From: Azotobacter paspali
GTDB lineage: Bacteria > Pseudomonadota > Gammaproteobacteria > Pseudomonadales > Pseudomonadaceae
Assembly (NCBI RefSeq): GCF_042434745.1
Contig: NZ_JBHLSS010000110.1
Length of the DNA stretch: 64,000 nucleotides
Reading direction: 5' to 3' (one strand)
Shown: positions 17,349-26,785 of the stretch, piece after piece
Position numbering within the stretch: position 1 is the stretch's first letter
Layout: each line of letters opens with the position of its first letter
Made by a program: the position numbers and the translations under genes
The notes under the pieces: model-generated
Databases searched by the model: none
Told to the model about the DNA's origin: nothing
What the model saw: the letters and a program-made list of their open reading frames with translations, nothing else

Positions 17349-17525
17349 ATGTACATCTACCGACTGGTCCTGCTGCTGGTGGTAGGAATCTATCTATTCT
17401 CCCCCGCCATCATGGACTGGTGGATCGACCCCAACGGTGCCTGGTACCGACCGTACCTGCTGTGGCTGATCCTCATCGTGGTGACCTTCATCCTGCAGAG
17501 TCAGCCCGACGCCGATGAGCTTTAG
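17349..17525 (+). CDS. cbrX: Small membrane protein CbrX, coupled to cbrA
   Basis: This 58-aa protein has two hydrophobic segments (about 3-18 and 34-50) separated by MDWWIDPNGAWYRPY. A GGAGG site lies seven bases before ATG 17349. Its last 11 bases overlap the cbrA start (17515), so ribosomes finishing cbrX can enter cbrA. In pseudomonads this small gene is reported upstream of cbrA and needed for its translation; its own function is unknown. Confidence 0.88.
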   Translation: MYIYRLVLLLVVGIYLFSPAIMDWWIDPNGAWYRPYLLWLILIVVTFILQSQPDADEL

Positions 17526-20460
17526 CCTGAGTGAACTGCTGCTGATCAGCGCCGCCTACCTGCTGACCCTGTTCGGCGTCGCCTGGCTCAGCGAGCAGGG
17601 CCTGATCCCGCAGCGGCTGATCCGTCATCCGCTGGTCTACACCCTGTCCCTCGGCGTGTATGCCAGCGCCTGGGCTTTCTACGGTGCGGTCGGCATGGCC
17701 TACCAGTACGGCTACGGCTTTCTCGCCTGCTACCTGGGGGTTTCCGGTGCCTTCATGCTGGCGCCGGTGCTGCTCTACCCGATCCTACGCCTGACTCGCA
17801 CCTACCAACTGTCGTCCCTGGCCGACCTGTTCGCCTTCCGCTTCCGCAGCACCTGGGCCGGCGCGCTGACCACCCTGTTCATGCTGGTCTCGGTGCTGCC
17901 ACTGCTGGCCCTACAGATCCAGGCCGTCACCGACTCGGTGGGCATCCTCATCCAGGAGCCGGTGAAAGCACGCGTGGCCCTGAGCTTCTGCGCCCTGATC
18001 ATGCTTTTCACTATCCTCTTCGGCTCGCGGCATATCGCTACCCGCGAGAAACACCAGGGCCTGGTCTGCGCCATCGCCTTCGAGTCGCTGGTCAAGCTGG
18101 TGGCCCTCGGCGGTATCGGGCTCTATACGCTGTACCGGGTGTTCGATGGCCCCCAGGGCCTGGAGCAGTGGCTGCTGCACCAGCGGGAAGTGCTGGGCAC
18201 GTTGCACACGCCGCTGCAGGAAGGCCCCTGGCGTACCCTGCTGCTGCTGTTCTTCGCCTCGTCCATCGTCATGCCGCACATGTACCACATGACCTTCACC
18301 GAGAACCTCAACCCCCGCGGCCTGGCCAGCGCCAGTTGGGGCCTGCCGCTGTTTCTATTGCTGATGAGCCTGGCCATCCCGCTGATCCTCTGGGCCGGCA
18401 TGCGACTGGAAGTCGCCATTGGTCCGGAATATTTCACCCTGGGCGTGGGTCTGGCGCTGGAAAACGCGCCCCTCACCCTGCTGGCCTATGTCGGAGGACT
18501 GTCCGCCTCCAGCGGGCTGATCATCGTCCTGACCCTTGCCCTGTCCGGGATGACCCTCAATCACCTAGTGCTGCCGCTGTACCAGCCGCCGGCCGAAGGC
18601 AACATCTATCGCTGGCTGAAATGGACGCGGCGCACGCTGATCATCGCCATCATCGCCGCCGGCTACGCCTTCTACCGAATGCTGGACGCCACCCAGAACC
18701 TGTCCAACCTCGGCGTCACCGCCTTCGTCGCCACCTTGCAGTTCCTTCCCGGCGTGCTCTCGACTCTCTACTGGCAGACCGCCAACCATCGCGGCTTCAT
18801 CGCCGGCCTCCTGGTCGGCATGACGGTATGGCTGGGCGGCATGATGCTGCCCATGCTCGGCAACCTGCAGGACGTGCACCTGCCACTGCTGAATTTCGTC
18901 TACGCGCTGGACGACACCAGTTGGCACTTGGCTGCGATCACCTCACTGGCCGCCAACGTGCTGGTGTTCTCCCTGGTATCGATATTCACCGAGCCGAGCC
19001 CCGAGGAGCGCAGCGCCGGCGAAGCCTGCGCCGTGGACAACGTGCGCCGGCCGCAGCGCCGCGAACTGCTGGCCACCTCCGCCCAGGAGTTCGCCGCCCG
19101 GCTGACCCGCCCGCTCGGCGCCAGGACCGCCCAGCGCGAGGTGAAGCAGGCCCTGCGCGACCTGCACCTGCCGTTCGACGAGAGCCGCCCCTTCGCCCTG
19201 CGCCGCCTGCGCGACCGCATCGAGGCCAACCTGTCCGGCCTGATGGGACCGAGCGTGGCGCAAGACATCGTCGAGACCTTTCTGCCCTACAAGACCGCCG
19301 GCGAAGATTACGTCACCGAAGACATCCACTTCATTGAAAGCCGCCTGGAGGACTACCGTTCGCGCCTGACCGGCCTGGCCGCCGAACTAGACACGTTGCG
19401 CCGCTACCACCGGCAGACCTTGCAGGAACTGCCGATGGGCGTCTGCTCGCTGTCCAAGGACAAGGAGATCCTCATGTGGAACCGGGCCATGGAGGAACTC
19501 ACCGGCATATCCGCCGAGCGCGTGGTCGGCTCCTGTCTGACTACCCTCGACCCCGCCTGGCGGAACCTGCTGGAGGACTTCGTCCAGCGCTCCGACGAAC
19601 ACCTGTACAAGCAGCGGCTGTCGTTGGACGGCCAGATGCGTTGGCTCAACCTGCACAAGGCGGCGATCGACGAGCCCCTGGCCCCAGGCAGCAGCGGCCT
19701 GGTCCTGCTGGTCGAGGATCTCACCGAAACCCAATTGCTGGAAAACAAGCTGGCGCACTCCGAGCGCCTGGCCAGCATCGGCCGCCTGGCCGCCGGCGTG
19801 GCTCACGAGATCGGCAATCCGATCACCGGCATCGCCTGCCTGGCGCAGAACCTGCGCGAGGAGCACGAGGAGGATGCCGAACTGGGCGAGATCAGCAGCC
19901 AGATCATCGACCAGACCAAGCGGGTGACGCGCATCGTCCGCTCGCTGATGAGCTTCGCCCATGCCGGCAGCCACACCCAGGCCAGCGAAGCGGTGTGCCT
20001 GGCCGACATCGCCCGCGAGGCGATCGGCCTGCTGTCGCTCAACCGCGAAGGCACCGAGGTCAGTTTCCTCAATCTCTGCGATCCCGGCCACTGCGTGGTC
20101 GGCGACCCTCAGCGGCTGGTGCAGGTACTGGTCAACCTGCTTTCCAACGCCCGTGACGCCTCCCCTCCCGGCGGAGTCATCCGCGTGCGCAGCGAGGCCG
20201 TGGAACAGAGTATCGACCTGATCGTCGAGGATGAGGGCAGCGGCATCCCCAAGGCCATCGCCGACCGTCTATTCGACCCCTTTTTCACCACCAAGGACCC
20301 AGGTAAGGGGACCGGCCTCGGCCTAGCACTGGTCTATTCGATCGTGGAAGAGCATTATGGCCGGATCGCCGTCGACAGCCCGGCCGATCCCGAGCGGCAA
20401 CGCGGGACCCGCATCCGGGTCACCCTGCCACGGCATATCGACATGGCGCCGGTGCCGTGA
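17515..20460 (+). CDS. cbrA: Sensor histidine kinase CbrA with SLC5 transporter domain
   Basis: This 981-aa kinase of the CbrAB system controls carbon and nitrogen use. Residues 1 to about 490 form a sodium/solute symporter-like (SLC5, about 13 TM) region. A PAS domain follows (about 635-720, MWNRAMEELTGIS), then a HisKA domain with H764 in AAGVAHEIGNPITG, and HATPase_c with N-box NLLSNARDAS and G-box GKGTGLGLAL (about 930). In this family the transporter part binds or moves histidine. It is translationally coupled to cbrX and followed 22 bases later by cbrB. Confidence 0.97.
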   Translation: MSFSLSELLLISAAYLLTLFGVAWLSEQGLIPQRLIRHPLVYTLSLGVYASAWAFYGAVGMAYQYGYGFLACYLGVSGAFMLAPVLLYPILRLTRTYQLSSLADLFAFRFRSTWAGALTTLFMLVSVLPLLALQIQAVTDSVGILIQEPVKARVALSFCALIMLFTILFGSRHIATREKHQGLVCAIAFESLVKLVALGGIGLYTLYRVFDGPQGLEQWLLHQREVLGTLHTPLQEGPWRTLLLLFFASSIVMPHMYHMTFTENLNPRGLASASWGLPLFLLLMSLAIPLILWAGMRLEVAIGPEYFTLGVGLALENAPLTLLAYVGGLSASSGLIIVLTLALSGMTLNHLVLPLYQPPAEGNIYRWLKWTRRTLIIAIIAAGYAFYRMLDATQNLSNLGVTAFVATLQFLPGVLSTLYWQTANHRGFIAGLLVGMTVWLGGMMLPMLGNLQDVHLPLLNFVYALDDTSWHLAAITSLAANVLVFSLVSIFTEPSPEERSAGEACAVDNVRRPQRRELLATSAQEFAARLTRPLGARTAQREVKQALRDLHLPFDESRPFALRRLRDRIEANLSGLMGPSVAQDIVETFLPYKTAGEDYVTEDIHFIESRLEDYRSRLTGLAAELDTLRRYHRQTLQELPMGVCSLSKDKEILMWNRAMEELTGISAERVVGSCLTTLDPAWRNLLEDFVQRSDEHLYKQRLSLDGQMRWLNLHKAAIDEPLAPGSSGLVLLVEDLTETQLLENKLAHSERLASIGRLAAGVAHEIGNPITGIACLAQNLREEHEEDAELGEISSQIIDQTKRVTRIVRSLMSFAHAGSHTQASEAVCLADIAREAIGLLSLNREGTEVSFLNLCDPGHCVVGDPQRLVQVLVNLLSNARDASPPGGVIRVRSEAVEQSIDLIVEDEGSGIPKAIADRLFDPFFTTKDPGKGTGLGLALVYSIVEEHYGRIAVDSPADPERQRGTRIRVTLPRHIDMAPVP

Positions 20461-20482
20461 GACCGTTGAGAGAGTCCGTCCG

Positions 20483-21862
<1,380 letters not shown>

Positions 21863-21872
21863 AGGACATTGG

Positions 21873-21943
21873 GTAACAACCGGCCGCCGACAGGCTGTTA
21901 CCCCCGAAAAAAGTGGTAACAGAAACCGAGTCGACAGGTAACC
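21873..21943 (+). promoter_or_regulatory. CbrB upstream activator sites for crcZ
   Basis: TGTTAC (21896-21901), exactly 14 bases, then GTAACA (21916-21921) matches the TGTTAC-N14-GTAACA arrangement reported for CbrB in Pseudomonas putida. Extra half-sites GTAACA (21873-21878) and GTAACC (about 21938) flank it. The cluster lies about 100-145 bases upstream of the -24/-12 promoter, a normal enhancer distance. Confidence 0.75.
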
Positions 21944-22017
21944 AAGGCTCGGCCATCCATGCCACACGATCAACCAAGAAATATCCAAGTACCTGATTTG
22001 AAAGGAATTTTATTTTC

Positions 22018-22033
22018 TGGCACGACATCTGCA
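22018..22033 (+). promoter_or_regulatory. Sigma-54 (-24/-12) promoter of crcZ
   Basis: TGGCACGACATCTGCA matches the RpoN consensus TGGCAC-N5-TTGCW with one mismatch (CTGC for TTGC). Spacing from GG to GC is correct. Transcription should begin near 22044. Confidence 0.85.
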
Positions 22034-22043
22034 AATTAATTCT

Positions 22044-22412
22044 TACAACAACAATAACAAGACGTACCGCCCACAATAAGAACGACGACACGACTCCAGC
22101 CTAACAAGAACAACGACGCGGAGACGGAGCCAACCGATTTTTTTGGAGTAGGCGCATGCCCGCTGGGCGAAGCCCGCAGCCAGACCGAGAACAACAAAAC
22201 TGCCACGAAGCAGCACCCGAACTGGTAGGTCCGCAGGACCCTAGGCAATATCTGCAACCAAAGAAATCCGTTTGCTATTGGCTCCCCATTGGGGGCCATC
22301 CCGGAGCCAAGGAGCCAACCGGGACGGGCGCACAACAAGAACAACAAGCCCGGAGCAGAACAAGAACAACGCACGCACCTCGATTCGAAAGGGAGCTTCG
22401 GCTCCCTTTCTG
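22044..22412 (+). ncRNA. crcZ: CrcZ, Hfq/Crc-sequestering small RNA
   Basis: This RNA of about 370 nt relieves carbon catabolite repression by soaking up Hfq/Crc. I count at least five A-rich CA motifs of the AANAANAA type, at about 22047, 22106, 22190, 22333 and 22361. A hairpin AAAGGGAGC-TTCG-GCTCCCTTT (22388-22409) closes the 3' end. It lies between cbrB and pcnB as in other pseudomonads, under the sigma-54/CbrB promoter above. With this gene the 664-base cbrB-pcnB spacer is accounted for; only 22413-22526, presumably the pcnB promoter, is unassigned. Confidence 0.92.
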
Positions 22413-22526
22413 CGTCCGAGGGCCGTTCCGGTTTCATCCATCTTCCCGTACCGGTGCTAGAATCCGCAGCCATTCCGCGGTCAGGCGCATTTCTGGCCGG
22501 CCACTCCGTCAAGCAGTGCACCTCCG

Positions 22527-23918
22527 ATGCTGAAGAAGCTGTTCAAGTCCTTTCGCCTGTCCCTGAACCGCCCCCATCCGCGCAGCACGCCGGAGGTCCT
22601 TGGCAGCCAGCAGCATTCGCTGCGCCGCGCCGACATCAGCCGCCATGCCGTCAGCGTGGTGGAGCGTCTGCAAAATGCTGGCTACCAGGCTTACCTCGTT
22701 GGCGGTTGCGTCCGAGACCTGCTGCTCGATATCGAGCCGAAGGACTTCGATGTCGCCACCAGCGCCACGCCCGAACAGGTCCGTGCCGAGTTCCGCAATG
22801 CACGGGTGATCGGCCGCCGCTTCAAGCTGGCCCATGTACATTTCGGCCGGGAAATCATCGAAGTCGCCACCTTCCGCGCCCACCATCCGGACGATGAGGA
22901 AGATGACGAGGACAACCATCTGGCGATGCGCCACGAAAGCGGCCGGATCCTGCGCGACAACGTCTACGGCACCCTGGAAGAAGACGCCCAACGCCGCGAC
23001 TTCACCATCAATGCCCTGTATTTCGACATCGCCCATGAGCGCATCCTCGATTACGCCCATGGCGTGCACGACATCCGCAATCATCTGGTTCGCCTGATCG
23101 GCGATCCCGAGCAGCGCTACTTGGAGGACCCGGTGCGCATGCTGCGCGCCGTGCGCTTCGCCGCCAAGCTCGACTTCGACATCGAGCATCACAGCGCCGC
23201 ACCGATCCGTCGGCTCGCACCGTTGTTGCGCGACATTCCCGCTCCCCGCCTGTTCGACGAGGTGCTCAAGCTGTTCCTCTCGGGTTACGCCGAAGACACC
23301 TTCGAGCTGCTACTCGAATACGACCTGTTTGCCCCGCTGTTCCCAGCCACGGCTGCGGCCCTGGAGCGCAACCCAGATTATGTCGAACGGCTGGTCCGCC
23401 ATGCCCTGGCTAATACCGACGAGCGCATCGCCCAGGGCAAGCCGGTGACTCCCGCCTTCCTGTTCGCCGCCCTGCTCTGGCCAGCCCTGCCATCCCGGGC
23501 CCTGGAATTGCAGAGGCGCGGCATGCCGCCGATCCCGGCATTGCAGGAGGCAGCCCATCTGGTGCTCACCGAACAGTGCCGGCGCACTGCGATTCCCAAG
23601 CGTTTCACCCTGCCCACTCGGGAAATTTGGGACTTGCAGGAACGCCTGCCGCGCCGCCAGGGCAAGCGCGCTGACCTGCTGCTCGAGCATCCACGTTTCC
23701 GTGCCGGCTACGACTTCCTTCTGCTGCGCGAGGAGGCCGGCGAGCAGACCGGCGGTCTAGGCGACTGGTGGACCGACTACCAAGAGGCCAGCGACAGTGA
23801 AAGACGCAGCATGATCCGCGCCCTCGGCGGCAAGGACGAAGCCGGCAGCGCTCCGCGCAAGCGCCGCCGCCCCAACCGGCGCCGGCGCGGTTCGAGCGAT
23901 GTGCCGGAGCGGGACTGA
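22527..23918 (+). CDS. pcnB: Poly(A) polymerase I
   Basis: This enzyme adds 3' poly(A) tails that speed RNA decay. The 463-aa class II nucleotidyltransferase has LVGGCVRDLLLD (57-68), the metal pair D73-F-D75 (KDFDVATSA) and RRDFTINAL. It ends in a very basic tail (KRRRPNRRRRG) typical of pcnB rather than CCA-adding enzyme. The stop overlaps the folK start (TGATG), so they are coupled. Confidence 0.95.
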   Translation: MLKKLFKSFRLSLNRPHPRSTPEVLGSQQHSLRRADISRHAVSVVERLQNAGYQAYLVGGCVRDLLLDIEPKDFDVATSATPEQVRAEFRNARVIGRRFKLAHVHFGREIIEVATFRAHHPDDEEDDEDNHLAMRHESGRILRDNVYGTLEEDAQRRDFTINALYFDIAHERILDYAHGVHDIRNHLVRLIGDPEQRYLEDPVRMLRAVRFAAKLDFDIEHHSAAPIRRLAPLLRDIPAPRLFDEVLKLFLSGYAEDTFELLLEYDLFAPLFPATAAALERNPDYVERLVRHALANTDERIAQGKPVTPAFLFAALLWPALPSRALELQRRGMPPIPALQEAAHLVLTEQCRRTAIPKRFTLPTREIWDLQERLPRRQGKRADLLLEHPRFRAGYDFLLLREEAGEQTGGLGDWWTDYQEASDSERRSMIRALGGKDEAGSAPRKRRRPNRRRRGSSDVPERD

Positions 23919-24406
23919 TGGAGCGCGTCTATATAGGCCTGGGCAGCAATCTGGGCGACCCCGCCATGCAGTTGCGCGTCGCCCTCGACGCCCTGCGGAC
24001 CCTGCCAGGTACACGCCTGGTGGCGGTTTCCGCCTTCTACGACAGCGATCCCCTGGGTCCCGCCGACCAGCCGTGCTATGTGAATGCCGTCGCCGCGCTG
24101 GACTCCGCATTGGCCCCCCTGGAGCTGCTCGACGCCCTGCAGGCGATCGAGCGGAAACAAGGCCGGGTACGCAAGGCCGAACGCTGGGGTCCGCGCACCC
24201 TGGACCTCGATATCCTGCTGTTCGGCAACCGCCAATTGCACGAAGAACGCCTGATCGTCCCCCACTACCATCTCCACGCGCGCCCCTTCGTGCTCTATCC
24301 ACTGGCAGAGATTGCTCCCGGGCTGCGCCTGCCAGATGGCCGCCTACTCGATGAACTGCTCGCCGCCTGCCCGGCGCAAGGATTGCGCCGTCGTAGCGAA
24401 TCCTGA
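23918..24406 (+). CDS. folK: 2-amino-4-hydroxy-6-hydroxymethyldihydropteridine pyrophosphokinase
   Basis: This 162-aa HPPK transfers pyrophosphate from ATP to the pterin in folate synthesis. The signature RWGPRTLDLDILLFG is present with its two metal-binding Asp residues, and YIGLGSNLGDP opens the protein. It is coupled to pcnB through a TGATG overlap. The next pathway enzyme, folP, is encoded elsewhere in this window (44921-45772). Confidence 0.95.
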   Translation: MERVYIGLGSNLGDPAMQLRVALDALRTLPGTRLVAVSAFYDSDPLGPADQPCYVNAVAALDSALAPLELLDALQAIERKQGRVRKAERWGPRTLDLDILLFGNRQLHEERLIVPHYHLHARPFVLYPLAEIAPGLRLPDGRLLDELLAACPAQGLRRRSES

Positions 24407-24431
24407 ACGGGTGCCCAAAGCGGCAATTGAC

Positions 24432-24458
24432 TTGAAGCCCCCCAATCAGGACTATAAG
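24432..24458 (+). promoter_or_regulatory. Possible panB promoter
   Basis: TTGAAG (24432-24437) and TATAAG (24453-24458) are 15 bases apart; TTGACT at 24427 gives a 20-base spacing. Neither spacing is ideal, but this is the best sigma-70 candidate in the folK-panB gap. Confidence 0.35.
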
Positions 24459-24511
24459 CCTCCCATTGTCTCGCATCGGTGCCCACCGATGCTGTCCCGG
24501 ACGACACCGAC

Positions 24512-25312
24512 ATGCCCGACGTAACCCTGATCACTCTGCAAGGACTCAAGCAGCGCGGCGAAAAGATCGTCATGCTGACCTGCTATGACGCCACCTTCGC
24601 CCAGATCGCCAGCCAGGCAGGCATCGAGGTGCTGCTGGTCGGCGACTCCCTTGGCATGGTTCTACAGGGCCACGACAGCACCCTACCCACCAGCGTGGCC
24701 GAGATGGCCTACCACACCACCTGCGTCAGACGCGGCAACCGCGGCGCGCTGATCGTCACCGATCTGCCGTTCATGTCCTATGCCTCGCTGGACCAGGCTC
24801 TGGAGAGCAGCGCCCAGGTCATGCGCGCCGGTGCCCATATGGTCAAGCTGGAGGGCGGTGCCTGGCTGTGCGAAACCGTGACGCGCCTGGCCGAGAACGG
24901 CATCCCGGCCTGCGTGCATCTGGGCCTGACTCCGCAATCGGTGAACCTGTTCGGCGGCTACAAGGTGCAGGGCCGCGACGAAGGGCGAGCGCGCCAGCTG
25001 CGTGCCGATGCCGAAGCCCTGGAACGGGCCGGGGCAGCCATGCTGCTGCTGGAATGCGTGCCCAGCCCGCTGGCGGAACAGATCACCCGTGCGGCAGGCG
25101 TGCCGGTCATAGGCATCGGCGCCGGTGCCGCCACCGATGGCCAGGTCCTGGTCATGCACGACATGCTCGGGCTGTCCCTGACCGGGCGCACGCCGAAGTT
25201 CGTGAAAGACTTCATGGCCGGCCAAGAAAACATCCAGGCGGCCTTCGCCGCGTACGCACATGCGGTCAAGCAAGGCGAATTCCCAACAGCCGAACATGGA
25301 TTTTCAGCATGA
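24512..25312 (+). CDS. panB: 3-methyl-2-oxobutanoate hydroxymethyltransferase
   Basis: This enzyme is the first committed step to pantothenate: it adds a hydroxymethyl group from methylene-THF to ketoisovalerate, the product of the ilv pathway at the start of the window. The 266-aa TIM barrel has VGDSLGMV (metal Asp), KLEGG and the C-terminal GIGAGAATDGQVLVMHD. The start at ATG 24512 fits family length; an in-frame ATG 33 bases upstream is less likely. It overlaps panC by ATGA. Confidence 0.95.
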   Translation: MPDVTLITLQGLKQRGEKIVMLTCYDATFAQIASQAGIEVLLVGDSLGMVLQGHDSTLPTSVAEMAYHTTCVRRGNRGALIVTDLPFMSYASLDQALESSAQVMRAGAHMVKLEGGAWLCETVTRLAENGIPACVHLGLTPQSVNLFGGYKVQGRDEGRARQLRADAEALERAGAAMLLLECVPSPLAEQITRAAGVPVIGIGAGAATDGQVLVMHDMLGLSLTGRTPKFVKDFMAGQENIQAAFAAYAHAVKQGEFPTAEHGFSA

Positions 25313-26160
25313 TCACCCTCAAGACCGTCCGCGAACTACGCGCCGCCATTGCCCGGGCCCGAGGCGATGGCAAGCGCATCGCCCTGGTTCCGACCATGGG
25401 TAACCTGCACGCAGGACACATCGCGCTGGTGGAGAAGGCTCGCCAGCGTGCCGACTTCGTAGTCGCCAGTATCTTCGTCAATCCCTTGCAGTTCGGCCCC
25501 GCCGAGGATCTCGATAAGTATCCACGCACCCTCGCCGCCGATCAGGAAAAACTGCTCGAAGGCGGTTGCAACCTGTTGTTCGCCCCCAACGCCGAAGAGA
25601 TGTATCCGGGCGGCATGCAGGGACAGACGCGCATTTCCGTCCCCGTCGTCTCCGAAGGGCTCTGCGGCGCCGCGCGCCCTGGCCACTTCGAAGGTGTCGC
25701 TACAGTGGTGACCAAGCTGTTCAACATCGCCCAGCCGGACATCGCCCTGTTCGGCGAGAAAGACTACCAGCAACTGGCGGTGATCCGCACCCTGGTACGC
25801 GACCTCAACATGCCGATCCAGATCTTCGGCGAACCCACTGTACGCGCCGCCGACGGTCTGGCCCTGTCCTCACGCAACGGTTACCTGAACGACGAGCAGC
25901 GCAACGTGGCGCCGGCGCTGTACCGCACCCTGAGCGACATCGGAACGGCTATCCGGGCAGGCGAACAGGACTTCGTCGGGCTTTGCACCCAGGGACTGGA
26001 GGCGTTGCGCCAAGCCGGTTTCCGTCCCGACTACCTGGAGATCCGCGAGGCTGCCAGCCTGCGCCCGGCGGCTCTCGGGGACCTTCGGCTGGTCGTGCTC
26101 GCGGCGGCCTATCTAGGCAATACCCGCCTGATCGACAACCTGAGTGTCGACATCGCCTGA
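25309..26160 (+). CDS. panC: Pantothenate synthetase
   Basis: This enzyme joins pantoate and beta-alanine with ATP. The 283-aa protein has PTMGNLHAGH (the HIGH-type site), FVNPLQFGP and a KMSKS-like LSSRNGYL. The ATG shares bases with the panB stop, so panB and panC are co-translated. A stem-loop terminator follows at 26182-26217. panD, which supplies beta-alanine, comes after it as a separate unit. Confidence 0.95.
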   Translation: MITLKTVRELRAAIARARGDGKRIALVPTMGNLHAGHIALVEKARQRADFVVASIFVNPLQFGPAEDLDKYPRTLAADQEKLLEGGCNLLFAPNAEEMYPGGMQGQTRISVPVVSEGLCGAARPGHFEGVATVVTKLFNIAQPDIALFGEKDYQQLAVIRTLVRDLNMPIQIFGEPTVRAADGLALSSRNGYLNDEQRNVAPALYRTLSDIGTAIRAGEQDFVGLCTQGLEALRQAGFRPDYLEIREAASLRPAALGDLRLVVLAAAYLGNTRLIDNLSVDIA

Positions 26161-26181
26161 ACATTGACGAAGTCTCGCCGG

Positions 26182-26217
26182 AACGGCCCGCAGGTCGGCC
26201 CGAGCGGGTCGTTTTCT
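26182..26217 (+). terminator. Terminator after panBC
   Basis: A 10-bp stem AACGGCCCGC/GCGGGTCGTT (one G-U pair) has a 12-base loop and a T-rich TTTTCTTG tail. Confidence 0.7.
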
Positions 26218-26280
26218 TGATCACCCCTGGCGCTTGAGGCAAACTCAGCCGCCGCCAGTGGAACCTGAAGAGGAATTGCC

Positions 26281-26661
26281 ATGGATGCCATCATGCTCAA
26301 GGCCAAACTGCACCGCGCCGAGGTGACCCACTCGGTGCTCGATTATGAAGGATCCTGCGCCATCGATGGAGAATGGCTGGATCTGGCAGGTATCCACGAG
26401 TACGAGCAGATCCAGATCTACAACGTCGACAACGGCGAGCGCTTCACCACCTACGCGATCCGCGCCGAGGACGGCTCGAAGATGATTTCGGTGAACGGTG
26501 CCGCCGCGCACAAGGCGCAAAAGGGCGACCGCGTGATTATCTGCGCCTATGCGCATTACAGCGAAGCGGAGCTGGCCACTCATAAGCCGCGCATGCTGTA
26601 CATGGCTCCCGGCAACGTGCTCAGCCATACCAGCAACGCGATTCCGGTCCAGGTTGCCTGA
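26281..26661 (+). CDS. panD: Aspartate 1-decarboxylase
   Basis: This pyruvoyl enzyme makes beta-alanine for pantothenate. The proenzyme is 126 aa and cleaves itself between G24 and S25 in DYEGSCAIDG, which is intact. Active-site features Y58 or nearby (TTYAI) and N72 (SVNGAAA) are also visible. It stands between two terminators, so it is probably monocistronic. Confidence 0.95.
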   Translation: MDAIMLKAKLHRAEVTHSVLDYEGSCAIDGEWLDLAGIHEYEQIQIYNVDNGERFTTYAIRAEDGSKMISVNGAAAHKAQKGDRVIICAYAHYSEAELATHKPRMLYMAPGNVLSHTSNAIPVQVA

Positions 26662-26725
26662 GTCGCTCGCCGCGCGCCTGCGAGCCCCCCGCCCGGACGA
26701 TGCCCGCTGCGGGCATCTTCCCCGC

Positions 26726-26751
26726 AAAGCCCGGAGTATTCCGGGCTTTTT
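26726..26751 (+). terminator. Terminator after panD
   Basis: AAAGCCCGGA-GTAT-TCCGGGCTTTT forms a 9-10 bp stem followed by T residues. A second hairpin, GATGCCCGC/GCGGGCATC, lies just upstream (about 26699-26717). Confidence 0.85.
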
Positions 26752-26785
26752 GCTATCCGAACAGATCCACAGGAAGCAGAACTCC

